Source of the DNA: an uncultured Halomicronema sp.
GTDB taxonomy: Bacteria; Cyanobacteriota; Cyanobacteriia; Phormidesmidales; Phormidesmidaceae
DNA length: 54,980 nt
Direction: 5' to 3'
Assembly (NCBI GenBank): GCA_937899725.1
Contig: CALCCA010000150.1
Coordinates: forward strand, 1 to 54,980
Each line of letters opens with the position of its first letter. Within the stretch, counting starts at the first letter, position 1. The position numbers were made by a program, and so were the translations under genes. This document shows, piece after piece, positions 46,892 through 54,236 of this stretch. The notes beneath the pieces were generated by a model. It made no database searches. It worked only from the letters and a program-made list of their open reading frames with translations, and had not been told where the DNA came from.

Positions 46892-47662
46892 ATGGGGTTG
46901 TTTGATCGAGTCAGCCGAGTTGTTCGCTCTAATCTCAACGCTGCCGTTAGTAGCGCCGAAGATCCCGAAAAGATCTTGGAACAAGCCATCATCGACATGC
47001 AGGAAGACCTGGTGCAGATGCGTCAGGCTGTCGCCAAGGCGATCGCCTCGCAAAAACGGGTTCAACAGCAGTATGAGCGCGCTCACTCCGAAGCAAACAC
47101 TTGGCAACAGCGCGCCCAGCTAGCGCTGCAAAAGGGCGACGAAAACCTAGCGCGGGAAGCCTTAACCCGTAAAAAGACGCAGAGTGAAACTGCGACAGCC
47201 CTCAAAGCTCAGCTCGATACCCAGCTCACCCAGGTTGATAGCCTCAAGAAAAATCTGATTGGTTTAGAAAGTAAAATTTCTGAAGCCAAGACCAAGAAAG
47301 ATATGCTCAAGGCTCGCGTCAGTGCCGCCAAGGCCAACGAGCAGTTACAAAGCACCATGACCTCCATGAACACGAACAGTGCCATGGGGGCCTTTGAGCG
47401 CATGGAAGAAAAAGTCCTGATGATGGAAGCGAAGTCGCAAGCGGCTGACGAGCTCGCGGGCTCTGATCTCGAAAGTCAGTTCGCGGCCCTAGAAGCCGGG
47501 GGCGATGTCGATGACGAACTCGCGGCGATGAAAGCCCAGCTAGCCGGTGGATCGACCAGTCAAAGCCAACTACCCGCCGCTGACGAGCCGGTCGCGGCCC
47601 CAGCCGATGCCGTCGTCGACGCGGAGCTAGAAGCCCTCAAAACTCAACTCGATAACGTCTAA
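46892..47662 (+). CDS. vipp1: Vipp1/IM30 (PspA-family membrane-remodelling protein)
   Basis: Vipp1 is an ESCRT-III-like protein that assembles rings and rods on thylakoid and plasma membranes and supports their biogenesis and repair. The 256-residue protein starts with the amphipathic membrane-binding helix MGLFDRVSRVVRSNLNAAVS. The PspA core signature DPEKILEQAIIDMQEDLVQMRQAVA and long coiled coils follow. A linker and a final helix (VDAELEALKTQLDNV) after residue 220 form the C-terminal extension that separates Vipp1 from PspA. The linker here is unusually rich in Ala and Asp. The ATG has the Shine-Dalgarno AGGAAGGA, and a strong terminator follows the stop. Confidence 0.96.
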   Translation: MGLFDRVSRVVRSNLNAAVSSAEDPEKILEQAIIDMQEDLVQMRQAVAKAIASQKRVQQQYERAHSEANTWQQRAQLALQKGDENLAREALTRKKTQSETATALKAQLDTQLTQVDSLKKNLIGLESKISEAKTKKDMLKARVSAAKANEQLQSTMTSMNTNSAMGAFERMEEKVLMMEAKSQAADELAGSDLESQFAALEAGGDVDDELAAMKAQLAGGSTSQSQLPAADEPVAAPADAVVDAELEALKTQLDNV

Positions 47663-47699
47663 GTTCAAATTTCTATCATTTGATTAGACCGTGGGCAGG

Positions 47700-47722
47700 G
47701 GCAGAGATGTCTCTGCCTTTTT
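47700..47722 (+). terminator. Rho-independent terminator of vipp1
   Basis: The stem GGCAGAGA/TCTCTGCC is perfect with a two-base loop and is followed by five T residues. It lies 37 bases after the vipp1 stop codon. Confidence 0.9.
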
Positions 47723-47723
47723 G

Positions 47724-47850
47724 CTAGGCCGCGTCATCGATTAAATCCAGAGCACTTTGACGATGGCCATTACCGCGCCCGCACCCAAACCAGCTACGGG
47801 CTAATCGCTTTGCAGCGCCAGAACTCAGCCGCTAGATAACAGCCCCTAGA
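47724..47850. repeat. MITE-like dispersed repeat, copy 2
   Basis: This 127-bp segment is homologous to 22304-22434 and is likewise bounded by CTAG, with ends CTAGGCCGCGTCATC and GATAACAGCCCCTAG. It begins one base after the poly-T of the vipp1 terminator and ends 68 bp before the aminotransferase ATG, so it forms most of that gene's leader. Unlike copy 1 it is not enclosed by the CTAGTGGTTCGTCAACTT inverted repeats. Confidence 0.75.
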
Positions 47851-47918
47851 GAGCGGGAACCGGGCATCTGGCAAAACCTACGATAAGGTGGAAATTGCCA
47901 CCGCCACATCGCCGACCT

Positions 47919-49091
47919 ATGCAATTTGCCGATCGCCTCGCCCCACTGCAGACCAATGTCTTTGCCGATATGGATCGAGCGAAGGCCAATGCCCGCCGGT
48001 CCGGGCAAACCATCATTGATCTGTCTTTAGGGTCTTCTGACCTACCGACGGCGCCTGAGGTACTGGACACAATTGCCGCCGCCCTCTACGACCCCAGCAC
48101 TCACGGCTACTCGCTATTTCACAGCACCCGACCCTTTCGCCAAACCGTCGCCACCTGGTATACCGGCAAGTTTGGCGTCCCCGTTGACCCAGAAACAGAG
48201 GTATTGCTGCTGATTGGCTCGCAAGAGGGCACCGCTCACCTGCCCCTGGCGATGTTGAATCCCGGGGACTTTGCCCTGCTGACCGACCCCGGCTATCCCT
48301 CCCACGCGGGGGGCGTTCACCTCGCCAGCGGTCAGTTTTATACGATGCCGCTGCTGGCCGAAAATGGCTTTTTGCCCCAGTTCGCTGACATTCCAGCGGC
48401 GGTGTTAGCCCAGGCTCGCATGATGGTGCTGAGCTATCCTCACAATCCCACTACGGGCTATGCCACCCTAGCGTTTTGGCAGCAGGCAGTGGCCTTTTGT
48501 CAGACCCATGATCTGGCGTTGGTGCACGACTTTCCCTACGGCGATGTGACCTATACCGGCGAGCCTGCGCCATCAGTGCTGCAGGCCGATCCCGACAAAA
48601 CCGTGGCGATCGAGTTTTACTCCATGTCGAAGTCCTACAACATGGGCGGCTTTCGGGTCGGCTATGCGATCGGCAACGCCCAGCTCATCGCAGCACTGCG
48701 ACAGGTTAAAGCCGTCATTGATTTCAACCAGTATCCCGGCATTGTGCAAGGGGCGATCACGGCTCTGTCTGGCTCCCAAGACGGCGTCGCCCACACCGTC
48801 CAGACATTTCAACAGCGGCGCGATACGTTTGTGGACGCTTTAGGGCGGATTGGCTGGTCAGTGGAGAAACCGGAAGCCACCCAATATTTGTGGCTCAAAC
48901 TGCCTGATCCTTGGGCCGAAGATTCCATCAACTTTTGTGTCAGGCTGGTGGAGGCGACGGGGGTGGCCCTGGCTCCGGGCCGAGGATTTGGCAAATATGG
49001 TGAAGGGTATGTTCGCGTGGCCCTCGTACAGCAACCCAACGTCCTCAAAACGGCGGTGCAAAAAATCCAGCACTTCCTCAAAACGGCTTGA
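47919..49091 (+). CDS. PLP-dependent class I/II aminotransferase
   Basis: This protein of about 390 residues belongs to fold-type I transaminases. It has FADRLAPLQTNVFADMDRAK at the start, DLSLGSSDLPTAPEV, the cofactor-stacking and Asn/Tyr region YPHNPTTGY, and HDFPYGDVTY. The Schiff-base lysine lies in SMSKSYNMGGFRVGYAIG, and the substrate-carboxylate Arg in YVRVALV. It resembles proteins annotated as LL-diaminopimelate or aspartate aminotransferase-like but lacks the opening typical of cyanobacterial DapL, so the substrate is uncertain. ATG 47919 is preferred over a TTG at 47895, which would add a Pro-rich, unlikely N-terminus. The MITE-like repeat lies in its promoter region. Confidence 0.9.
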   Translation: MQFADRLAPLQTNVFADMDRAKANARRSGQTIIDLSLGSSDLPTAPEVLDTIAAALYDPSTHGYSLFHSTRPFRQTVATWYTGKFGVPVDPETEVLLLIGSQEGTAHLPLAMLNPGDFALLTDPGYPSHAGGVHLASGQFYTMPLLAENGFLPQFADIPAAVLAQARMMVLSYPHNPTTGYATLAFWQQAVAFCQTHDLALVHDFPYGDVTYTGEPAPSVLQADPDKTVAIEFYSMSKSYNMGGFRVGYAIGNAQLIAALRQVKAVIDFNQYPGIVQGAITALSGSQDGVAHTVQTFQQRRDTFVDALGRIGWSVEKPEATQYLWLKLPDPWAEDSINFCVRLVEATGVALAPGRGFGKYGEGYVRVALVQQPNVLKTAVQKIQHFLKTA

Positions 49092-49192
49092 AATCAGCTC
49101 ACCCCCGTTCTGCCCAATGTGATGGACGCCGCGGCTCCCCCCCGCCCCCTGAACATCCAGCATTCTGAATCTCTTATTAAACCTGTGAACCG

Positions 49193-49414
49193 ATGCCTCT
49201 CTCCCCGGATGAAACGAAACAGCTTTTAGAGCGCCTAGTCTTTGTCGATGGCACTGCTGACGAATGGGTGCAAGACGTGTGGGGGCTGAGCCCAACGCTG
49301 GGCGAAACCGCCGCTCGCCTAGTCGATGTGCTCAATGGCTTGATCGACTGCACCGCCGATGAGAAGTTAGAAAATCTGCTGCAGGGGTTTTATCGTGAGC
49401 AGTTTGACGACTAA
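49193..49414 (+). CDS. Small hypothetical protein
   Basis: This 73-residue acidic, helical protein (MPLSPDETKQLLERLVFVDG, DEWVQDVWGLSP, ENLLQGFYREQFDD) is not recognised. Its amphipathic pattern and ATG start support coding. It follows the aminotransferase by 101 bp on the same strand and may be cotranscribed with it. Confidence 0.6.
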   Translation: MPLSPDETKQLLERLVFVDGTADEWVQDVWGLSPTLGETAARLVDVLNGLIDCTADEKLENLLQGFYREQFDD

Positions 49415-49767
49415 GACAGGTCAAGCAGTTCAGACCCAAAGCCACCGGACTAGAGCATAACCGCACCCACATCACAGGCATTCGCTCAAAACGGAAAACG
49501 TCGGACAATGCGATCGGCCGCTTGAATACGCCAGTGCCGAGGCGGCTGCCGCCAGCCTCTAGACTTCGCCCACCCATCGTGACGATGACTGCTGTGGATT
49601 ATCTCTAAGCACCGACGATCGCCCACAGGCAAGCATGGCCGCGCTGACAGGCCTAGAAACACCTACCCGCAACGGCAAAGGTCGCTATCAAATCAGGGCT
49701 TTACGGATTACAGTCAATTCGGTTACCATTAGAGACTGTGTTAAAACCATAAAACAACAGGCATTGA
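49415..49767. other. rpsN upstream region
   Basis: No gene is accepted. A possible promoter lies at about 49691-49720 (TTTACG, 18 bases, TACCAT), followed by an AT-rich leader ending AAACAACAGGC just before the rpsN start region. This assignment is tentative. Confidence 0.4.
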
Positions 49768-50070
49768 ATGGCTAAGAAGAGCATGGTTGCGCGGGAGCGC
49801 AAACGCGAAAAAATTGTTGCTCAGTATGCTGAGAAGCGAGCGGCGCTCATGGAAGAATTCCAGAACGCTGAAGGCCCCCAGGCCAAGTTCGCAATTCACC
49901 GCAAGATTCAACAGTTGCCTCGGGCCAGCTCTCGCACTCGTTTGCGTAATCGCTGTTGGAAGACGGGCCGCCCTCGGGGTTACTACCGTGACTTTGGGCT
50001 CTGCCGGAACCAACTGCGCCAAATGGCTCACGAAGGGTTACTGCCCGGCGTGGTGAAGTCAAGCTGGTAA
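49768..50070 (+). CDS. rpsN: 30S ribosomal protein S14
   Basis: Protein bS14 binds 16S rRNA in the head of the small subunit. The 100-residue form starts [17 protein letters not shown] and contains [20 protein letters not shown] and [20 protein letters not shown], with the basic C-terminal domain. It is the zinc-independent (C-minus) form, as the CxxC pairs of the short S14 are missing. In cyanobacteria this gene stands outside the main ribosomal operon, as here. rpsD follows 131 bp downstream on the same strand. Confidence 0.97.
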   Translation: MAKKSMVARERKREKIVAQYAEKRAALMEEFQNAEGPQAKFAIHRKIQQLPRASSRTRLRNRCWKTGRPRGYYRDFGLCRNQLRQMAHEGLLPGVVKSSW

Positions 50071-50201
50071 AGGCTCCGAATCAATCGGATTAATCGACTA
50101 ATGAATAGGGCTGGGAGCGTCGCCACCAACTCCCAGTTAGTTTATGAACCCTAGATGCGGGGGTGGCAACTTGATGACATCTATTTGCAACGGAGAAAGT
50201 T

Positions 50202-50810
50202 ATGTCGCGTTATAGAGGGCCTCGGCTCAGAGTTGTGCGTCGCTTGGGTGAACTACCCGGTCTGTCGCGCAAAGCGCCTCGCAAGGCGTATCCGCCCGGA
50301 CAACATGGTCAGGCACGCAAGAAAAAGACTGAATATGCGATTCGTCTCGAAGAAAAGCAAAAGCTGCGCTTTAACTACGGCGTTAGTGAAAAGCAGTTAG
50401 TTCGCTATGTGAAAAAGGCGCGCAAAGCCGGTGGTTCGACCGGATTAGTCATTCTGCAGCTATTGGAAATGCGGTTAGATAACACCGTATTCCGTCTCGG
50501 GTTTGCCCCCACGATTCCCGCCGCTCGCCAAATCGTCAACCATGGTCACATCAATGTGAATGGTCGCCTGTTAGACATCGCCAGCTATCAGTGTCGTCCC
50601 GGTGATGTGGTGGCCGTCCGCGATCGCGAAGCTTCCAAAACAATGGTGCAGGGCAACCTGGAGTTTCCTGGTTTAGCTAACGTGCCGGTTCATTTGGAAC
50701 TGGACAAAGACAAGCTGACTGCCAAGGTTAACGGCATCATTGAGCGCGAATGGATCGCCCTCAACGTCAATGAACTGCTGGTGGTTGAGTACTACTCCCG
50801 GAAGGCGTAG
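50202..50810 (+). CDS. rpsD: 30S ribosomal protein S4
   Basis: S4 is a primary 16S rRNA-binding protein and assembly initiator. The 202-residue protein begins [20 protein letters not shown] and has the [16 protein letters not shown] helix. The S4 RNA-binding domain is [20 protein letters not shown], then [16 protein letters not shown]. It lacks the zinc-finger cysteines. The ATG has GGAGAAAG upstream. The 131-bp leader after rpsN could carry autogenous control, as known for S4 in other bacteria, but no conserved structure was recognised. Confidence 0.97.
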   Translation: MSRYRGPRLRVVRRLGELPGLSRKAPRKAYPPGQHGQARKKKTEYAIRLEEKQKLRFNYGVSEKQLVRYVKKARKAGGSTGLVILQLLEMRLDNTVFRLGFAPTIPAARQIVNHGHINVNGRLLDIASYQCRPGDVVAVRDREASKTMVQGNLEFPGLANVPVHLELDKDKLTAKVNGIIEREWIALNVNELLVVEYYSRKA

Positions 50811-50862
50811 ACCGCTATCCCTTGTTCAGAAGCGTTCACTTGATTGGATCGCTTTATTCAGA

Positions 50863-50895
50863 AACCTCCAGAGTCTTTTGACTTGGGGGTTTTTG
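50863..50895 (+). terminator. Rho-independent terminator after rpsD
   Basis: AACCTCCAGAGTC and GACTTGGGGGTT form an imperfect stem around the loop TTTT, followed by a short T run. It lies about 50 bases after the rpsD stop. Confidence 0.75.
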
Positions 50896-50985
50896 TTGTG
50901 TTGGCGTCAGCGATCGCGACTTCTGAAAACGTCTCAGCAGACCATCACATCGGCCCCTCTCGGCCAATCCTGTCTGAGGCGCAAC

Positions 50986-51758
50986 TTAGCTATCTGACGA
51001 TAGCCGCATCTGATTAACCGCTTCGAGCGGCAGGGCTAAGGTATCTGCAATCTGTTCTGGACTCATGCCAATCGCTAACAGCTTCGATACGGCCACTTGA
51101 CGAGCTTGCTCTGCCTGCTCGCGATTGATTCGGCATAGGTGGTCAATTTCTCGCCGGTTTGCAGGTCAAACCGGCGTAAGGCTCTAGGAACTTGACCATT
51201 AGCGACAACCATCAGCCCGGTGCGATCCGGCAATGGTAAGCACAGGTCTAACCCCAGCGACTCACTTCGCATCATCCAGATGCCATCCGCTTTTTCGATT
51301 AGCGGTAGAGGCTGATAGCTTCCCTGCACCAGCGTGAATCCCTGCAATTGGGGCATCAGATAATCGCCAGTCGGGTCATATTGAAAATATTCCTGGACGC
51401 CCAGTTGGGCATAAAGCTGAGGCTTTTTGACTTCATCCTGCTGGCGGGTCGTGCGAGAGGTGATCTCTATGACGAAGGCAGGCACCTTGTTGCCCTCTTC
51501 CCACGTTTTGTAGACCCGTCGCTGACGCTTAGTGACGCCAAACACCACAAATACATCGGGAGAAACCACGGCACGAGGGTTCCCTTCTTCGTAGTAAATA
51601 AAGAGATTGCCTGAGACATAAACCTGACTGCGACCTTGAAAAAATAGGTTCAGCGCTTCAACACAGTAGGTTAAGTAGTCCCGCGTGGGATCGCCCTCAG
51701 TCATAGGTTGCCCGTCAGACTCGGGGTAGTGAATAACAGTGCTGGATCTGTAGGTCAT
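50986..51758 (-). pseudogene. Uma2-family (DUF820) endonuclease-like gene with C-terminal frameshift
   Basis: The open frame from 51758 to 51075 encodes a Uma2 domain of the PD-(D/E)xK type: SPDVFVVFGV, FVIEITSRTTRQQDE with the E-x-T/K region, KPQLYAQLGVQEYFQYDP. After TTYAES the frame derails into SRQSKLVKWPYRSC. A one-base shift restores a normal family tail, NREQAEQARQVAVSKLLAIG and then MSPEQIADTLALPLEAV, ending at a TAA at 50986. So one base is missing near 51125-51135, either a true mutation or a sequencing error. The core nuclease-like fold is complete, and the truncated product of 227 residues might still fold. Family function in cyanobacteria is unknown, with many copies per genome. 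Confidence 0.88.
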
Positions 51759-52125
51759 ACAAAGCTATGGAACCCGCTAAGTTTGTTTACTCTAGCATTC
51801 GGAAATTATGGGAAACCCGGACAGCCACGGCCGAACGACGAGACTCTCAATCAAAACGAGGTCTAGCTGAAACGACCCACGCTTTGAAGGGACAGCCGCA
51901 CCGATCAAGCTTCATACTTCACTGAATTAAGAGTTTTGGCTGAGTATACGTAAGGACTGAGACTCGGTAAGCTTGAATCACCTATGCCTGGCAGCAGCTT
52001 GCTTACCCAGAGGCGGTTACCACCTTGAACTCTCAACCGGAAACCGTTCCCTCAGTCATGGCTAAATAGTTAGCCCATTAGCTTATTTGCGGCGCACTCT
52101 ACAGAGTGAGCATTCTAAATTTCCC
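51759..52125. other. Intergenic region between Uma2 and sulfotransferase genes
   Basis: Nothing was recognised beyond ordinary divergent upstream sequence. Confidence 0.45.
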
Positions 52126-52977
52126 ATGCTGAAAAAACGATTGATTTACGTCACGGGCTTACCTCGGTCGGGTTCAACGCTGCTGTGTCAGCTTTTGGCC
52201 CACCACCCCGAGCTTTATTGCCCCGGCCATAGCTCGCCGCTGTGTTCTACGCTGATGGGGTTGCGGCAACACCTTAGCGACAACGACTTTCTGCGTGCCC
52301 AGCTCGATGTCGAGTTTGACCTCGTCTATCAGCGCTTGATGAATGCCTTTCAAGGCTTTATGAATGGCTGGTTTGCCGAAACGGATAAAGATTGGGTGGT
52401 GGATAAAAATCGCGGCTGGCTCAACCATATCGAAACGGTGGCGCAGCTCGACCCAAACTTTCGCATGGTGGTGTGCGTGCGGGAGCTGGGGCAAATTGTG
52501 GGCTCAATTGAGGCGCAGCACCAAAAGACGATTTTGCTCGACTTTCCTGATCATTTGGCCAACCTATCGCGCTATGGCCGGGCCGATAAATTGTTTGCTG
52601 ATACCGGGGTCGTGGGTGGGCCGCTGGGCTCCCTCGAAGCGCTGCAAGATCTCAGCACCGAACTGCAAGAGCGACTTTACTACGTGGTGTTTGAGCACTT
52701 AATGCAAGAACCGGTATCCGTCATGCAAGGCGTCTACGACTGGCTGCAGTTACCCAAAGCCCAGTTTGACCCACAAAACTTGACGGTCAAGCCCCACGAA
52801 AGTGATAGCTACTACCGATTTAAATATCCCCACGCGACGCGCGACGCCATTGCCGCGCCCCACCCCCATGCCGTGCCGTCGCGCATTCAGCAGCAGTTGC
52901 AGCAGAAATATACCTGGTTTTACCAGACTTTTTATCCGGGTCTGTTGCCGCCACCCAAAGCGGATTCGGCATCATGA
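52126..52977 (+). CDS. Sulfotransferase-family protein
   Basis: This protein of about 283 residues begins MLKKRLIYVTGLPRSGSTLL, the PAPS 5'-phosphosulfate-binding loop. FRMVVCVRELGQIVGSIEAQ fits the 3'-phosphate-binding region (normally RDPR..SS; here Arg-Glu-Leu replaces the Arg-Asp-Pro). It probably transfers sulfate from PAPS to a small molecule, protein or glycan. The absence of a membrane helix suggests a cytoplasmic enzyme. ATG 52126 places the P-loop at the usual distance from the N-terminus; a TTG at 52087 would add 13 residues. It overlaps the following acetyltransferase gene by four bases (ATGA), so the two are translationally coupled. Confidence 0.9.
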   Translation: MLKKRLIYVTGLPRSGSTLLCQLLAHHPELYCPGHSSPLCSTLMGLRQHLSDNDFLRAQLDVEFDLVYQRLMNAFQGFMNGWFAETDKDWVVDKNRGWLNHIETVAQLDPNFRMVVCVRELGQIVGSIEAQHQKTILLDFPDHLANLSRYGRADKLFADTGVVGGPLGSLEALQDLSTELQERLYYVVFEHLMQEPVSVMQGVYDWLQLPKAQFDPQNLTVKPHESDSYYRFKYPHATRDAIAAPHPHAVPSRIQQQLQQKYTWFYQTFYPGLLPPPKADSAS

Positions 52978-53672
52978 TGCAGTCTGTCCCCATCTTCCAT
53001 GAGAGTCGCCATCTGCAATTGCGCCGCACGGTACCCAACGATGCCGAAATTTTGTATGAACGGGGCTTTCGTCAGCGGGAGTTTATGCGCCTGTTTCGGC
53101 TGAATGATATGCCGACGAGTGTCGCTGCGGTACACAAACAGTTGGTACAACGACAGCAAATTCCACCCCAGCAAGAAACCTATCTTGAGCTGATGATCGT
53201 GCATCGTCGTCACGGCCCCATCGGCCTCTGCGCCCTGGCCGACCACTCATCTCTGCATCGGCGGGCCGAATACCTCGTGGGTTTGTTTGACACTTCGCGA
53301 CGGCAACTGAGCTATGGCGTTGAAGCTGGGCTGATGTTAGGTGACTTGGCGTTTAATGGTTACAACCTGAACAAGCTTTACGCTTCGACCTATGCCTATA
53401 ACCGACCGGCACAAAAAGTGCTGGAGAGCGGTGGGTTTCAGCTAGAGGGGTGCTGCCGTGAGCATATATTTGACCGAGTAACTCAACAGTTTGTCGATTT
53501 GCACAACTACGGTTTAACCGTTAGCCACTTTCGGCAATACCAGCGTTTAGTGCCGCTTTCCTTACGGTTATTAGGGCGTGACATCACTGTGCCTTCAATG
53601 CCCCCGAACTTTCAAGCCCGAGATAAAAATGCTCCTGCGAAGTCTGGGAATCGTATTCTGCGATCCGTTTAG
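52974..53672 (+). CDS. GNAT-family N-acetyltransferase
   Basis: This 232-residue protein resembles RimJ/RimL-type acetyltransferases: ESRHLQLRRTVPNDAEILYE at the start, GPIGLCALADHSSLHRRAEYLVG, a loop SYGVEAGLMLGDLAFNGYNLNKLYASTY standing in for the acetyl-CoA pyrophosphate site, and NRPAQKVLESGGFQLEGCCREH. The start ATG overlaps the sulfotransferase stop, so the pair probably acts on one substrate or pathway. A glycan or lipopeptide needing both sulfation and acetylation is possible but speculative. The C-terminal 30 residues are basic and probably unstructured. Confidence 0.9.
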   Translation: MMQSVPIFHESRHLQLRRTVPNDAEILYERGFRQREFMRLFRLNDMPTSVAAVHKQLVQRQQIPPQQETYLELMIVHRRHGPIGLCALADHSSLHRRAEYLVGLFDTSRRQLSYGVEAGLMLGDLAFNGYNLNKLYASTYAYNRPAQKVLESGGFQLEGCCREHIFDRVTQQFVDLHNYGLTVSHFRQYQRLVPLSLRLLGRDITVPSMPPNFQARDKNAPAKSGNRILRSV

Positions 53673-54236
53673 CGACAGCATGATCTCCTCGTTGTCCTCG
53701 CCTCCTCAAGCTAGATCACCACACATCGCGACAGGACAACTAAACCCTGTCCCAGTTGAAAACTTGAGTTTTTGCGATTTGATCAACCTCACCTAACCTC
53801 TCCTTCGAAAGGAGAGGAACCGGAGTCCTGGGGCATTTTTCTTCAAGCGCAAAACCGGGATTTTCCCAAACCTCTCCTTCACAAGGAGAGGTGCCGCAGG
53901 CGGTGAGGTTTTGTTAGGCACAAAACTACAGGTCTGAATCTGGATGAGGTTTATCAGGGAAAATTTCCCTGATTTAAATCCAATCGGCAGTGACCGCTGT
54001 ACCCATAACAGAACGACATGCGGTTAGAACGACAAATTCTCACCAGGGTCTAACCGCACTTGTGCCTCTAGCTCGGTTGCATCCAGCATTCTGACTTCTT
54101 TAATGCCAAAGGCTCGGGTGACGCTCACTCAGCCAGCACCGGCGATCGCCCTCGGCTCACTCACCAGCCCGCGATGCGCTGCCCTTTTGCATCGGTGCAT
54201 TTCTCTTTAGGCCCCTTTACAAGACAACTTCTAATC
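53673..54236. other. Intergenic region with paired hairpin repeats
   Basis: No gene is accepted. It contains two related hairpins (53797-53817 and 53871-53891, listed as repeats). The minus-strand frames across 54161-54683 are shadows of the glycine-rich gene. Confidence 0.6.
53797..53891. repeat. Two related hairpin repeats
   Basis: CCTCTCCTTCGAAAGGAGAGG (arms CCTCTCCTT/AAGGAGAGG) and a copy at 53871-53891 with loop CAC share identical nine-base arms, 53 bp apart. The second continues GTGCCGCAGGCGGTGAGGTT, a continuation common in cyanobacterial intergenic repeats of this kind. They may act as transcript stabilisers or terminators of the GNAT gene, but no T run follows. Confidence 0.7.

Noticed and set aside
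50071-50201. Possible S4 autoregulatory RNA structure between rpsN and rpsD
   Set aside because: No conserved fold could be recognised by eye; only the spacing suggests it.
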